A stretch of DNA of 49,635 bases from Chloroflexota bacterium. GTDB taxonomy: Bacteria; Chloroflexota; Dehalococcoidia; Lucifugimonadales; Lucifugimonadaceae. The translations under genes were made by a program, and so were the position numbers. Location of the stretch: contig JAQBVG010000005.1 in assembly GCA_027623655.1 (NCBI GenBank), positions 1-49,635 of the forward strand, read 5' to 3'. Numbering within the stretch: the first letter of the stretch is position 1; each line of letters begins with the position of its first letter. The notes below the pieces were generated by a model. The model was not told the origin of the DNA, searched no databases, and saw nothing but the letters and a program-made list of their open reading frames with translations. Positions 26,632 through 34,541 of the stretch are shown here, one piece after another.

Positions 26632-27542
26632 TCAGCAGCTCCCTCCACGATCTGATCGGCCGAATTCTGTTCAGCCCCCGTTGAGGTAGCCACCCCCATA
26701 CGAATGTCGCGCAACTCTGCGTACAACTCCCGTTCTCGTGCTGACAGTGATTCCGGGAGTGACACCTTTACCGTCGCATAGAGATCGCCATATTCTTCAG
26801 AATTCATCTTCGGTAGTCCCCTGCCCTTGATCTTGAACGACCTTCCATTCTGAGTTCCTGAAGGTATTTGGAGAGCGATCCGACCTGTCATTGTCGGAAC
26901 CTCCACTTCACCTCCAAGGATGGCGTTCAGGAGCGGCACCGAAACACTCGTACGCAAATTCGCATCTTCACGGGTGAACCGCGGGTCCGGACGTACATTT
27001 ACCGTCAGCGTGAGCTCAGTGTTGGTGTCCGGACGAAGACGAATTCGCCGACCGTCCGGCACACCTTTTGGAATCTTCACCTCAAGGGTTCGGCTTCCAT
27101 TCATCGCCGAACCGAGGGAAACACGCCGACTGACACCCGTGTAAACCTCGTCGAGTGACACATCTATCGAACCCTCATGGCGAAGTCGCTGCTGGGCATG
27201 CCCACCCCCAAAAATATCTCCGAACCCACCGCTTCGCTGCGCACCACCAAAGAGATCGCTCATGTCGAAGCCCATGCCACCGGGACCACGTCCACCACCC
27301 ATATTTCGCATCTGGTCGGCATGCTTCCAGTTCTCACCGAACTGGTCGTAGTCCTTGCGATGAGCAGCATCTCCGAGAACTTCGTACGCCTCGTTTACCT
27401 TTTTGAACTGTTCTTCGGCACTCGCGTCGTTCGGATTCACATCAGGGTGGAGCTTCCGCGCCTTCTTCCGATAAGCAGATTTAATCTCCTTATCTGACGC
27501 ACCCTTGCCGATTCCGAGTATGTCGTAGTAGTTCTGGGCCAT
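26628..27542 (-). CDS. cbpA: CbpA/DnaJ-type J-domain co-chaperone without a zinc finger
   Basis: A 304-residue Hsp40. The N-terminal J domain contains YYDILGIGKG and HPDVNPN (the HPD triad). A Gly/Met-rich segment follows at about 75-110 (GGGRGPGGMGFDMSDLFGG). The C-terminal substrate-binding halves include KIPKGVPDGRRIRL and GTQNGRSFKIKGRGLPK. No CxxCxGxG repeats are present, so it is the CbpA (type II) form. It stimulates DnaK; dnaK and grpE are not in the window. The ATG at 27542 gives a normal N-terminus, whereas a TTG at 27566 would add 8 residues. It heads the cbpA-hspR unit, as in other HspR-controlled operons. Confidence 0.88.
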   Translation of the reverse strand: MAQNYYDILGIGKGASDKEIKSAYRKKARKLHPDVNPNDASAEEQFKKVNEAYEVLGDAAHRKDYDQFGENWKHADQMRNMGGGRGPGGMGFDMSDLFGGAQRSGGFGDIFGGGHAQQRLRHEGSIDVSLDEVYTGVSRRVSLGSAMNGSRTLEVKIPKGVPDGRRIRLRPDTNTELTLTVNVRPDPRFTREDANLRTSVSVPLLNAILGGEVEVPTMTGRIALQIPSGTQNGRSFKIKGRGLPKMNSEEYGDLYATVKVSLPESLSARERELYAELRDIRMGVATSTGAEQNSADQIVEGAAE

Positions 27543-27659
27543 ATCTGTTTGATACGCACTCTTCAAATCGGGGAGTCATGTCGAAAGTGTTGCGAACTCA
27601 GTCCCCGTACATGTAATGAGACGATAGTAACATATCTGATTGATTTATATCTATATGAT

Positions 27660-27688
27660 TTGACATTTTATTTATAAGGTTTCATAAT
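27660..27688 (+). promoter_or_regulatory. Sigma-70-type promoter of hsp20
   Basis: TTGACA (27660-27665) matches the -35 consensus exactly. A 17-nt spacer leads to CATAAT (27683-27688), five of six matches to the -10. The surrounding stretch is very A/T-rich. Transcription should start near 27695 and leave a leader of about 75 nt before the hsp20 ATG. This is the clearest promoter in the window. Confidence 0.75.
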
Positions 27689-27712
27689 TCGGTTTAGCAA
27701 GTTTCTGTTGCG

Positions 27713-27747
27713 TCTGTGAGAAGCCGGTCGGCTTCCACCGACACAGA
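27713..27747 (+). promoter_or_regulatory. Stem-loop in the hsp20 leader
   Basis: TCTGTG (27713-27718) pairs with CACAGA (27742-27747). Inside it GAAGCC (27720-27725) pairs with GGCTTC (27730-27735) around a GGTC loop, leaving a bulge on the right side. It sits between the promoter and the ribosome site AGGAG (27760-27764). The ribosome site itself is outside the hairpin. It might stabilise the mRNA or act in heat-dependent control. Confidence 0.5.
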
Positions 27748-27770
27748 AAGGTTGAAATCAGGAGAAAAAT

Positions 27771-28202
27771 ATGGCGATCGAGAAGTGGCAGCCGTTCGGC
27801 AGTGTTCGAGACTTTGACGACCTGGTCAATCGGTTTTTCGGCGGGCGAGTCGGGAGGAACACCCAGCCAGAAGCCTGGAGCATTCCCCTTGACGTTGTTC
27901 AGGAAGGTGACGAGCTGGTCGTCACAGCTTCAATCCCCGGTGCAGTAAATGACGAAATAGACGTCTCTGTAGACGACAACGTCCTGACGATCCGGGCTGA
28001 GTCGAAGACCTCCACCGAGTCGGCAGACAATGGCTATCTGCTGCGTGAGCGACGTACAGGCTCCTACTACCGGGCACTGCGTCTCCCGGAATCAGTTGAT
28101 TACGAGAACGCTAAATCGACGTTGAAAGACGGCGTGCTGACGATCAAGCTCCCCAAGTTGGAGTCGAAGAAGGCGAAGAAGCTCGAAATATCCGCTGCGT
28201 AA
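27771..28202 (+). CDS. Small heat-shock protein, Hsp20/alpha-crystallin family
   Basis: A 143-residue holdase chaperone. The alpha-crystallin domain occupies about residues 40-135, with IPLDVVQEGDELVVTASIPG at its start and a GVLTIKLPK block near its end. The short N-terminal arm has FDDLVNRFFGG. Such proteins bind unfolding proteins without ATP. It diverges from the cbpA-hspR-Clp cluster, so heat-shock genes flank both sides of an A/T-rich region. AGGAG lies 6 nt before the ATG. The gene has its own promoter and terminator. Confidence 0.93.
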   Translation: MAIEKWQPFGSVRDFDDLVNRFFGGRVGRNTQPEAWSIPLDVVQEGDELVVTASIPGAVNDEIDVSVDDNVLTIRAESKTSTESADNGYLLRERRTGSYYRALRLPESVDYENAKSTLKDGVLTIKLPKLESKKAKKLEISAA

Positions 28203-28227
28203 AGCTACGGAATTCCATAAACGCGTT

Positions 28228-28260
28228 AGGCCGCTGGATAATCTTCAACGGCCTTTCGTG
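28228..28260 (+). terminator. Terminator after hsp20
   Basis: AGGCCG (28228-28233) pairs with CGGCCT (28249-28254), extended by TG/CA across one mismatch, and a short TTT follows. It lies 25 nt after the hsp20 stop and separates it from the polyprenyl synthase gene. Confidence 0.55.
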
Positions 28261-28354
28261 TTAACCCGGTGAACTCGCAGCCAGCAACAATCACCGGCCA
28301 ACCCGGCGACGCGATAATCTGATTCGGAAATCACCCAGTACGGAACCGCACGCA

Positions 28355-29416
28355 TTGATTCCCAACGGACCGCAAAAAGTACCTTCCTTGCCAGCATTCT
28401 TCTCGCGCTACCAGGCGCGTATCGATGCGGCGATGCGCGCTGAAATTGCGGATCAAAAACCAGCCATCTACGACATCCACCGCTACTACATGGGATGGAA
28501 GGAAATTGACGGCACAGATTCGAAATCAATCGGTGGCAAGCGAATGCGTCCGACGCTCGCAATGCTGGCAGCAGAAGCGGTTGGCGGTGATCTGGACCGG
28601 GCCACTCCGATAGCAGTCGCGCTGGAATACGTCCACAACTTCTCTTTGATTCACGATGATCTCGAAGACATGGACCGGGTGCGCCATCACAGACCCACAG
28701 TCTGGGCCGTTTGGGGTGAACCCGCCGCGATTATTTCTGGTAACGCCATGTTGAAAATCGCCGATATGGCAGCATGGAAACTACGAAGGGCTGGAGTCGA
28801 CGAGGCCGTGGCGCTGGAGGCCGAAGCCGAACTCACCAGACACTATTTGAAAATGATGGAAGGTCAGTACCTCGACATCTCATTCGAATCCGAGGAATCA
28901 GTCACCGTCGACCAGTATCTCGACATGATCGAACGCAAAACCGGGGCACTCATCGAAGCTTCGATCTACCTTGGTGGCCTTGTCGGCCCAGCCTCGGGTC
29001 CCAATCGACAGCAGGCATCGGCGCTGAAGGCACTTGGATACGAACTGGGGCGTATTTTTCAGATTCGAGACGATGTGCTGGGTGTCTGGGGTGGAGAAGA
29101 AACTGGAAAGCCAGTCGGGGCGGACATTAAGCGAAAAAAGAAAGCACTCCCCGCCGTACACGCCCTCAGTAATTCCACCGGAGCTGCCGCAGACCGACTG
29201 AGACAGATATTTCGAACAAAAGGCGATCTCGATGACGAAGACGTACATGTCGTACTCGAAGTCATGGACGAGTTGGGCACCCAGGAATACTGTCAGTCGA
29301 TCGCAGAAGAACGCTGGGACAAAGGCAGGCGGATGATAGAGTCACTCGATCTGTCGAGATCTGCTGCGGCTGAATTCACGGAACTGGGTGAGTTCCTGCT
29401 GGTTCGCGAGTCCTGA
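28355..29416 (+). CDS. Polyprenyl diphosphate synthase (FPP/GGPP-type)
   Basis: A 353-residue trans-isoprenyl diphosphate synthase. The first Asp-rich motif is IHDDLEDMDRVRHHRPT (about 100-116) and the second is IRDDVLGVWG (about 236-245). GGKRMRP near residue 60 is the usual substrate Arg/Lys loop. It condenses isopentenyl diphosphate with allylic diphosphates; the chain length (C15 or C20) cannot be read safely. The location ahead of the squalene genes suggests that it may supply farnesyl diphosphate. The TTG start at 28355 is used because the next Met (28433) falls inside the first helix region. Confidence 0.88.
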   Translation: MIPNGPQKVPSLPAFFSRYQARIDAAMRAEIADQKPAIYDIHRYYMGWKEIDGTDSKSIGGKRMRPTLAMLAAEAVGGDLDRATPIAVALEYVHNFSLIHDDLEDMDRVRHHRPTVWAVWGEPAAIISGNAMLKIADMAAWKLRRAGVDEAVALEAEAELTRHYLKMMEGQYLDISFESEESVTVDQYLDMIERKTGALIEASIYLGGLVGPASGPNRQQASALKALGYELGRIFQIRDDVLGVWGGEETGKPVGADIKRKKKALPAVHALSNSTGAAADRLRQIFRTKGDLDDEDVHVVLEVMDELGTQEYCQSIAEERWDKGRRMIESLDLSRSAAAEFTELGEFLLVRES

Positions 29417-29493
29417 TCTGATCGCCCTTTAGTCGTGTGACCGCCCATTCTTTCAACCAAATCAACTGACCTGGAACCATTCAGACTGTTCAC

Positions 29494-30297
29494 ATGATCG
29501 TCGCACTCGGATCGTTACTGCGAGAAGCATCTGGAATCATCCGATCGGGTGAATACAGCAAGGTCGACACGTCGGCGGACGGAGACATCCTTGCTTACAG
29601 CCCTGAAGGCATCGGACTGCCGGCCGTTGTGCTGGGCGGGGTTGGTTCGGAGCGGGCCGTGAAAGCCACAAAATGGGCGATCAAATACTTTTCCCCCGAA
29701 GCGATCGTTTCGTTCGGGTACTGCGGAGCTACCCGTCAGCACGAAAGTCCGGGCGACATCGTGTTATCGGCAGGTGCCGTCAATCTACCCGGCACGCCAT
29801 TCGAGTGGGACTTCGAAGACATCGCAGATTCGATCGGACCCGATCGCACCTTGCTGGTAATTGCACGCAATGCTGTAGAAAACGCGGGCCTCGACCACCA
29901 CCATGGCATGATCGTCACAATCTCTCACATCACGAAAACCGCTGGCATGAAACGCTGGCTCGGCAACTCGATCGGCGCCGCCGCGGTCGACTCTAAAAAC
30001 TATGCAGTCGCCTCGGTCGCTTCAGCGAATGGCATACCCTGGATCTCGGCTTTGAGCATCCTCGACGCCCGTGACATCGACGTCCCGATCTCAAGAGCCG
30101 GCGAGGGCACCGGCCCGCGAGAAGGCGAGTTGTTCTCCTACGCAAGGCATCTTTCGACCGACCCACTCGACCTACCGGACGTGCTCCGCATAGTCCGCGC
30201 TTCGTTCAAAGCGACTTCATCTCTGACGCGATTCATGGACTCGTTCATGCAAGCACGCGCGGCGGTGACTGGAGTTGATTACGCGTCTTTGAGTTAG
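29494..30297 (+). CDS. Nucleoside phosphorylase/nucleosidase-family protein, HpnG-like
   Basis: A 267-residue PNP/UDP phosphorylase-superfamily protein with IVSFGYCGATRQHESPGDIV, GAAAVDSKNYAVASVA and a C-terminal helical tail. The family includes MTA/SAH nucleosidases and the hopanoid-associated HpnG, which removes adenine from adenosylhopane. Its position among squalene genes favours the HpnG type, but no squalene-hopene cyclase or HpnH is nearby. The specific substrate is inferred. It starts 77 nt after the polyprenyl synthase gene. Confidence 0.7.
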   Translation: MIVALGSLLREASGIIRSGEYSKVDTSADGDILAYSPEGIGLPAVVLGGVGSERAVKATKWAIKYFSPEAIVSFGYCGATRQHESPGDIVLSAGAVNLPGTPFEWDFEDIADSIGPDRTLLVIARNAVENAGLDHHHGMIVTISHITKTAGMKRWLGNSIGAAAVDSKNYAVASVASANGIPWISALSILDARDIDVPISRAGEGTGPREGELFSYARHLSTDPLDLPDVLRIVRASFKATSSLTRFMDSFMQARAAVTGVDYASLS

Positions 30298-30650
30298 TGA
30301 CACTTCAGCTCAATCGGTCACAGGGACGGCGGGCATCGTAACTACATCATGAAAGTTGCAAAGCGATCTCTAACCAAATTTCGACCGTATCAAGAGCGTG
30401 CAGCTCGACTCTGCGGATATACTTCCGGAGTCGAAAAAATCAGTTGAGCACGGCGATGGTCCGAAAAGAATCACAACCGTTACGCGTATTTATTGCCCGA
30501 TGCTCGGCATCGCATGTTCAAGTACCATGTATTTAACCGTGAGTTTTGCCTCGGATTTGGCTGGAATTCGGCGGTACATGAACGCGCACTTTTGGCGGGA
30601 TAGCTGTAAGTTAGCTACGCTGAATTCTGGCGTTCCAGGGGGAAATAAGT
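30298..30650. promoter_or_regulatory. 353-nt intergenic region with a likely promoter before the YjbQ gene
   Basis: No gene of its own is convincing; a 32-codon frame at 30350 lacks a ribosome site. A hairpin CGATGC-TCG-GCATCG lies at 30498-30512. A promoter candidate has TTGGCG (30592-30597), an 18-nt spacer and TACGCT (30616-30621). The spacer contains the inverted repeat TAGCT (30601-30605) / AGCTA (30613-30617), a possible operator. The ribosome site AGGGGGA (30637-30643) follows. Confidence 0.35.
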
Positions 30651-30653
30651 TTG
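30637..30653 (+). promoter_or_regulatory. Ribosome site that sets a TTG start
   Basis: AGGGGGA (30637-30643) is a strong Shine-Dalgarno sequence 7 nt before TTG at 30651. The in-frame ATG at 30675 would be 31 nt away, so the TTG is the likely start of the YjbQ-family gene. Confidence 0.65.
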
Positions 30654-31193
30654 CATTCGGATAAGACACGCAACATGTCGGCTGTAGAGGCCGGTCGAAT
30701 TAGCGTGTTGAACGGCACCACTCCCGGTGGTCTTGCTACCGGACCCGAGTACAGAGTTTACAGCAGGATTGTTCAGGTCGAATCGAACGACGCCCCCGAG
30801 TTGATCGATTTCACAGACACTGTCATTCGGCTCGTTTCAGAATCCGGCGTGAAGCAGGGCCAGGTTTCGATCTACAGCACGCACACCACATTCTCTGTAA
30901 TGATCAACGAGAATGAACCCCTGCTAATGCAGGACATGGAACACTTCCTTGAGAGGTGTGCTCCTAAAGACGCGTTCTATGCTCACAACGACTTTGAACA
31001 GCGTACGGTAAGCATGCGCCCGAACGAATGTCCGAATGGACACGCTCACTGTCAGCACATGATTCTCGGCACATCGGAAATTGTGCCGGTGATCAACGGC
31101 ACGCCTTTGCTCGGTGAGTTCCAGCGTGTCTTTCTGGTCGAATTGGACGAGCCCAAACCCCGTCAGGTCGCCGTGCAGGTGATGGGGCTGTAG
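30651..31193 (+). CDS. YjbQ/UPF0047-family protein
   Basis: A 180-residue member of the YjbQ (secondary thiamine-phosphate synthase) family. It shows YSTHTTFSVMINENEP near residue 85, PNGHAHCQHMILGTSEIVP near residue 127, and LGEFQRVFLVELDEPKPRQV near the end. The family is widespread; weak thiamine-phosphate synthase activity has been described for E. coli YjbQ, but its main role is uncertain. It lies 41 nt before hpnC and may be cotranscribed with the squalene genes. Confidence 0.85.
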   Translation: MHSDKTRNMSAVEAGRISVLNGTTPGGLATGPEYRVYSRIVQVESNDAPELIDFTDTVIRLVSESGVKQGQVSIYSTHTTFSVMINENEPLLMQDMEHFLERCAPKDAFYAHNDFEQRTVSMRPNECPNGHAHCQHMILGTSEIVPVINGTPLLGEFQRVFLVELDEPKPRQVAVQVMGL

Positions 31194-31234
31194 CTCGTAA
31201 GTCGGCATCTTACCGATGCCATAAAGCTGCGCCC

Positions 31235-32215
31235 ATGATTCAGTCGGCAACATCGGCTGTTGAGCTTCCGGTCCCCGACATGGAAGTCGGGTCCGACTCG
31301 CCAGACTATCTTGAGGCATCATTCGCGGCGTGTGAACAACTCGCACGGTCCCACTACGAAAACTTCAGCGTGGGATCACGTCTGCTTCCCGGCCACCTGC
31401 GTCGTCACTTCTTCTCGATCTATGCATTTTCAAGGGGAGTCGACGATCTTGGCGACGAAGGTGACGGCGACCGTCTCGCCCTGCTCGATTTATGGGAAAC
31501 CGAACTCGATTCCTGTTACACCCCCCAGGGAATCGCCCGCGGCCCACTACACCCATACTTCGTCGCCCTTCATGAAACGATTCAACAGTTCGATATTCCG
31601 GCCGAGCCTTTCAGGCGTCTGATAGAAGCGAACAGGCGTGACCAGAAAGTCATTCGGCACAACACGTTCAACGACCTTCTCGACTACTGCACTTATTCGG
31701 CAAATCCAGTCGGACACCTCGTCCTTTATCTCGGGGGCATCCGAGACCTTCACCTCCAGCGGCTCGCTGACAGCACCTGCACAGCACTCCAACTCACAAA
31801 CTTCTGGCAGGACGTGAAACGCGATCACGCGATCGGTCGAATCTATCTGCCGCTCAGCGACATGGATCAGTTCGATGTTTCAGAACTGCAAATCTCGCAG
31901 GGCGTCTCGGACGACAGGTTCAGAGAGCTCATGAAATTGCAGGTCGACCGGACGCGGAATATTTTCCTCGAGGGCGTCCCGCTGATCGACAATCTCGGAC
32001 CGTTACTTCGTTCAGACCTCGCCCTGTTCATCCGGGGAGGGTTGTCGGTCCTGCAGGCAATCGAGCGCCAGGACTACGACGTTTTGAACTCCAGGCCCAC
32101 GGTATCGAAGCTACAGAAGGCAAGAATTTTTCTCTCGACCTGGGTGCGCTCCAAACTTGGATTTGACCTCGTTCCTGAACGCGCGTTCAAATCGTTATCT
32201 AAATCAGCGCCGTAA
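31235..32215 (+). CDS. hpnC: Hydroxysqualene synthase HpnC
   Basis: A 326-residue squalene/phytoene-synthase-fold enzyme. The N-terminal block HYENFSVGSRLLP and YAFSRGVDDLGDEGDG (first Asp motif, about 70-77) are typical of HpnC. The second Asp motif reads LTNFWQDVKRDHAIGRIYLP (about 190-208). In the bacterial HpnCDE route HpnC turns presqualene diphosphate into hydroxysqualene. It is followed by hpnD and hpnE in the same direction. No ribosome site is clear before the ATG; a second ATG at 31280 would remove a poorly conserved 15-residue arm. Confidence 0.85.
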   Translation: MIQSATSAVELPVPDMEVGSDSPDYLEASFAACEQLARSHYENFSVGSRLLPGHLRRHFFSIYAFSRGVDDLGDEGDGDRLALLDLWETELDSCYTPQGIARGPLHPYFVALHETIQQFDIPAEPFRRLIEANRRDQKVIRHNTFNDLLDYCTYSANPVGHLVLYLGGIRDLHLQRLADSTCTALQLTNFWQDVKRDHAIGRIYLPLSDMDQFDVSELQISQGVSDDRFRELMKLQVDRTRNIFLEGVPLIDNLGPLLRSDLALFIRGGLSVLQAIERQDYDVLNSRPTVSKLQKARIFLSTWVRSKLGFDLVPERAFKSLSKSAP

Positions 32216-32261
32216 ATTGCAAGACTCGAACACCGCACCCGAAACGCAAATAACCTCAGCC

Positions 32262-33146
32262 ATGTCGCGGGAAATCGCCACACCTGAGCAGATCGCTCGC
32301 GCCTATCGGGTCGTGGCAGCTTCAACTAAAGCAGCTTCATCGAACTTCTACTATGCCTTCATCACTCTGCCGCCCGAGAAGCGCAACTCGGTCTACGCCG
32401 GTTATGCGTTCTGTCGCCTCGCCGATGACATCGTCGATGAGGATAGCTACGGTGAGACGGCGGCCGATGCGCTGAACTCGCTTCCTGCAAAACTCGCCGA
32501 CGCATACAACGGCAAGTCCGACAGTGAAATGTGGCTTGCGCTCGGAGACACCCTGCATCGATACCCGATCGACCAGCAGCACCTGCTCGATGTCGTCGAA
32601 GGCTGCCGGATGGACCTTGAAGGTGCAACTTACGAAACGTTCGACGATCTTGTCAGATACTGCAAACTCGTCGCCAGCGCCACGGGACTCGCCCTGATCG
32701 AGGTGTTTGGCTACGACGACGACAGTGCTGTTGAGTACGCAATCGACCTCGGAATTGCACTCCAGTTGACCAACATCTTCCGAGACATCACCGAAGATCT
32801 CGAAATCGGGCGCATCTACCTGCCTTCCAACGAACTGGCCGAACACGGCATCACCGTCGATGACCTTCGGAACAAAAAAGTCACACCGGAATTCAGGCGA
32901 TTCATGAAATTCCAGGTAGAACGCGCAAGGCGCTACCTCGATTCAGGGAAACGTCTATTTCCGCTTCTCGACAGGCAATCACGTTACTGTCCTGAAACCA
33001 TGACCAGCGTCTACGAGACACTACTGGACAAGATTGAAGCGAAAAACTACGACGTTCTGAAAAACCGTGTGAGCCTGTCAAAAATCCAGAAACTCAAATT
33101 GCTATCGGTCATCTGGCTCCGCCGAATTGGAATCAGGTTCCTTTAG
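32262..33146 (+). CDS. hpnD: Presqualene diphosphate synthase HpnD
   Basis: A 294-residue paralogue of HpnC. SSNFYYAFITLPPEKR and YAFCRLADDIVDED (first Asp motif) near the N-terminus are HpnD-like, and LTNIFRDITEDLEIGRIYLP is the second motif. HpnD joins two farnesyl diphosphates into presqualene diphosphate, the step before HpnC. The ATG at 32262 gives the normal N-terminus; an upstream start at 32157 would overlap hpnC by 59 nt and add 35 atypical residues. It lies 3 nt before hpnE. Confidence 0.87.
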   Translation: MSREIATPEQIARAYRVVAASTKAASSNFYYAFITLPPEKRNSVYAGYAFCRLADDIVDEDSYGETAADALNSLPAKLADAYNGKSDSEMWLALGDTLHRYPIDQQHLLDVVEGCRMDLEGATYETFDDLVRYCKLVASATGLALIEVFGYDDDSAVEYAIDLGIALQLTNIFRDITEDLEIGRIYLPSNELAEHGITVDDLRNKKVTPEFRRFMKFQVERARRYLDSGKRLFPLLDRQSRYCPETMTSVYETLLDKIEAKNYDVLKNRVSLSKIQKLKLLSVIWLRRIGIRFL

Positions 33147-33149
33147 CCA

Positions 33150-34541
33150 ATGCCAGAACGAACCGTAGTCATCATTGGCGGCGGTCTTGCCGGACTGGCG
33201 GCCGCGGTTCGCCTAATACGACTTGGCATCAGGCCCGTAGTGCTCGAAAAACGTCCATTTCTCGGCGGCCGAGCGTATTCGTTTACCGACAGCGAAACCG
33301 GCATTGAAATCGACAATGGACAGCACGTGTTTGTAGGAGCGTGCGAACAGTTTCAGGAATTTATCGCCGAGATCGGCGCATCGGACCGGGTCAGGATGGA
33401 AGACCGGTTGAATATCGCCGTCCTGAGGCATGGGCGACTCAGTCGTCTGCGGGCCCGCAGACTGCCCGGTATTCTCGCCAACCTGTCCGCCCTCCTCGGA
33501 TACCAACACGTAGGGATTGCAGGTAAATGTCGAATCCTGTGGGGACTGCTGAGCATCAGGCTGACCCGCCTGAAGCCCAATTCACTTCACGATCAGGTCA
33601 CCTTTGAAGATTGGCTCCGAGATCACTGGCAGAACGACGAAACGATCCGCAATTTCTGGGACCTGATCATCCTGCCATCGCTCAATGATAGTATCTCCGT
33701 CGTGTCCGCACATACCGGCATACTGCTGTTCAAAATCGCGCTACTGGGCTCCTCCAGCAACCCGGCAATTGGCGTGCCACTGGTCGGGCTCTCCGCTCTC
33801 TGGGGCGACAATGCTCGGAAATACATAGAACTCCACGGCGGAGAGATACGGACAGAAACCGATATCCAGTCGCTCGAAACGGACGGTGGCAGAGTAACGG
33901 GAGTCCGCGGCGTCGACGGAGGAGTTATTTCGGGCGAAGCGGTAATATCCGCGATTCCCGCCGCTGCCATGAGTTCACTCTTACCGGGCGGCTCGAACGG
34001 ACCCGACGACTTCTTTACCCCGGCTGAATCGCTGCAATCTGCCCCAATCGTCGCTATCCACATCTGGTACGACCGACCCGTACTGTTCGAAGACTACATC
34101 GCTGTTCTCGACAGCCCCCTCCAGTGGGTCTTCAACGACACAGCTCTCAAGTCCCGCGACGCCGATGGGGGCCAGCACGTCGTCATTTCGCTGAGTGGCG
34201 CCTGGGACAGGAAGGACCGTTCGAAACAACAGCTTCGAGATATTTTCGCCGCAGAAATGGAGCGCGAGTTCCCGGAGGCTCGGCAGGCCACAATCACCCG
34301 GTTCACGATAGTCAAAATGCTCGAGGCCACGTTTCGGGTGATCCCTGGATCACAGAGGTCCCGCCTACCTCAGCGAACACCGCTGCCCGGTTTCTACCTG
34401 GCTGGAGATTGGACCGATACTGGCTGGCCTTCAACAATGGAATCGGCGGTACGCAGTGGCAACATGGCGGCCGAATGTGTTGCCGAAGACATTGACTCGG
34501 CACATGCCAACACTGCGTCTGCCAGGGGTTACCTGCGATGA
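33150..34541 (+). CDS. hpnE: Hydroxysqualene dehydroxylase HpnE
   Basis: A 463-residue FAD-dependent amine-oxidase/phytoene-desaturase-like protein. The N-terminal dinucleotide motif is VVIIGGGLAGLAAAVRLI with LEKRPFLGGRA after it, and the C-terminal FAD motif is FYLAGDWTDTGWPSTMESA. HpnE reduces hydroxysqualene to squalene, completing HpnC-HpnD-HpnE. It starts 3 nt after hpnD, and its TGA overlaps the next gene's ATG by 4 nt, which links the squalene and sugar-acid genes in one transcript. Confidence 0.88.
   Translation: MPERTVVIIGGGLAGLAAAVRLIRLGIRPVVLEKRPFLGGRAYSFTDSETGIEIDNGQHVFVGACEQFQEFIAEIGASDRVRMEDRLNIAVLRHGRLSRLRARRLPGILANLSALLGYQHVGIAGKCRILWGLLSIRLTRLKPNSLHDQVTFEDWLRDHWQNDETIRNFWDLIILPSLNDSISVVSAHTGILLFKIALLGSSSNPAIGVPLVGLSALWGDNARKYIELHGGEIRTETDIQSLETDGGRVTGVRGVDGGVISGEAVISAIPAAAMSSLLPGGSNGPDDFFTPAESLQSAPIVAIHIWYDRPVLFEDYIAVLDSPLQWVFNDTALKSRDADGGQHVVISLSGAWDRKDRSKQQLRDIFAAEMEREFPEARQATITRFTIVKMLEATFRVIPGSQRSRLPQRTPLPGFYLAGDWTDTGWPSTMESAVRSGNMAAECVAEDIDSAHANTASARGYLR

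Noticed and set aside
27556-27578. CIRCE-like element (GCACTC ... GAGTCA) near the cbpA start
   Set aside because: The halves are 11 nt apart instead of the usual 9 and the right half does not match well. The region is better explained by ordinary start-proximal sequence.
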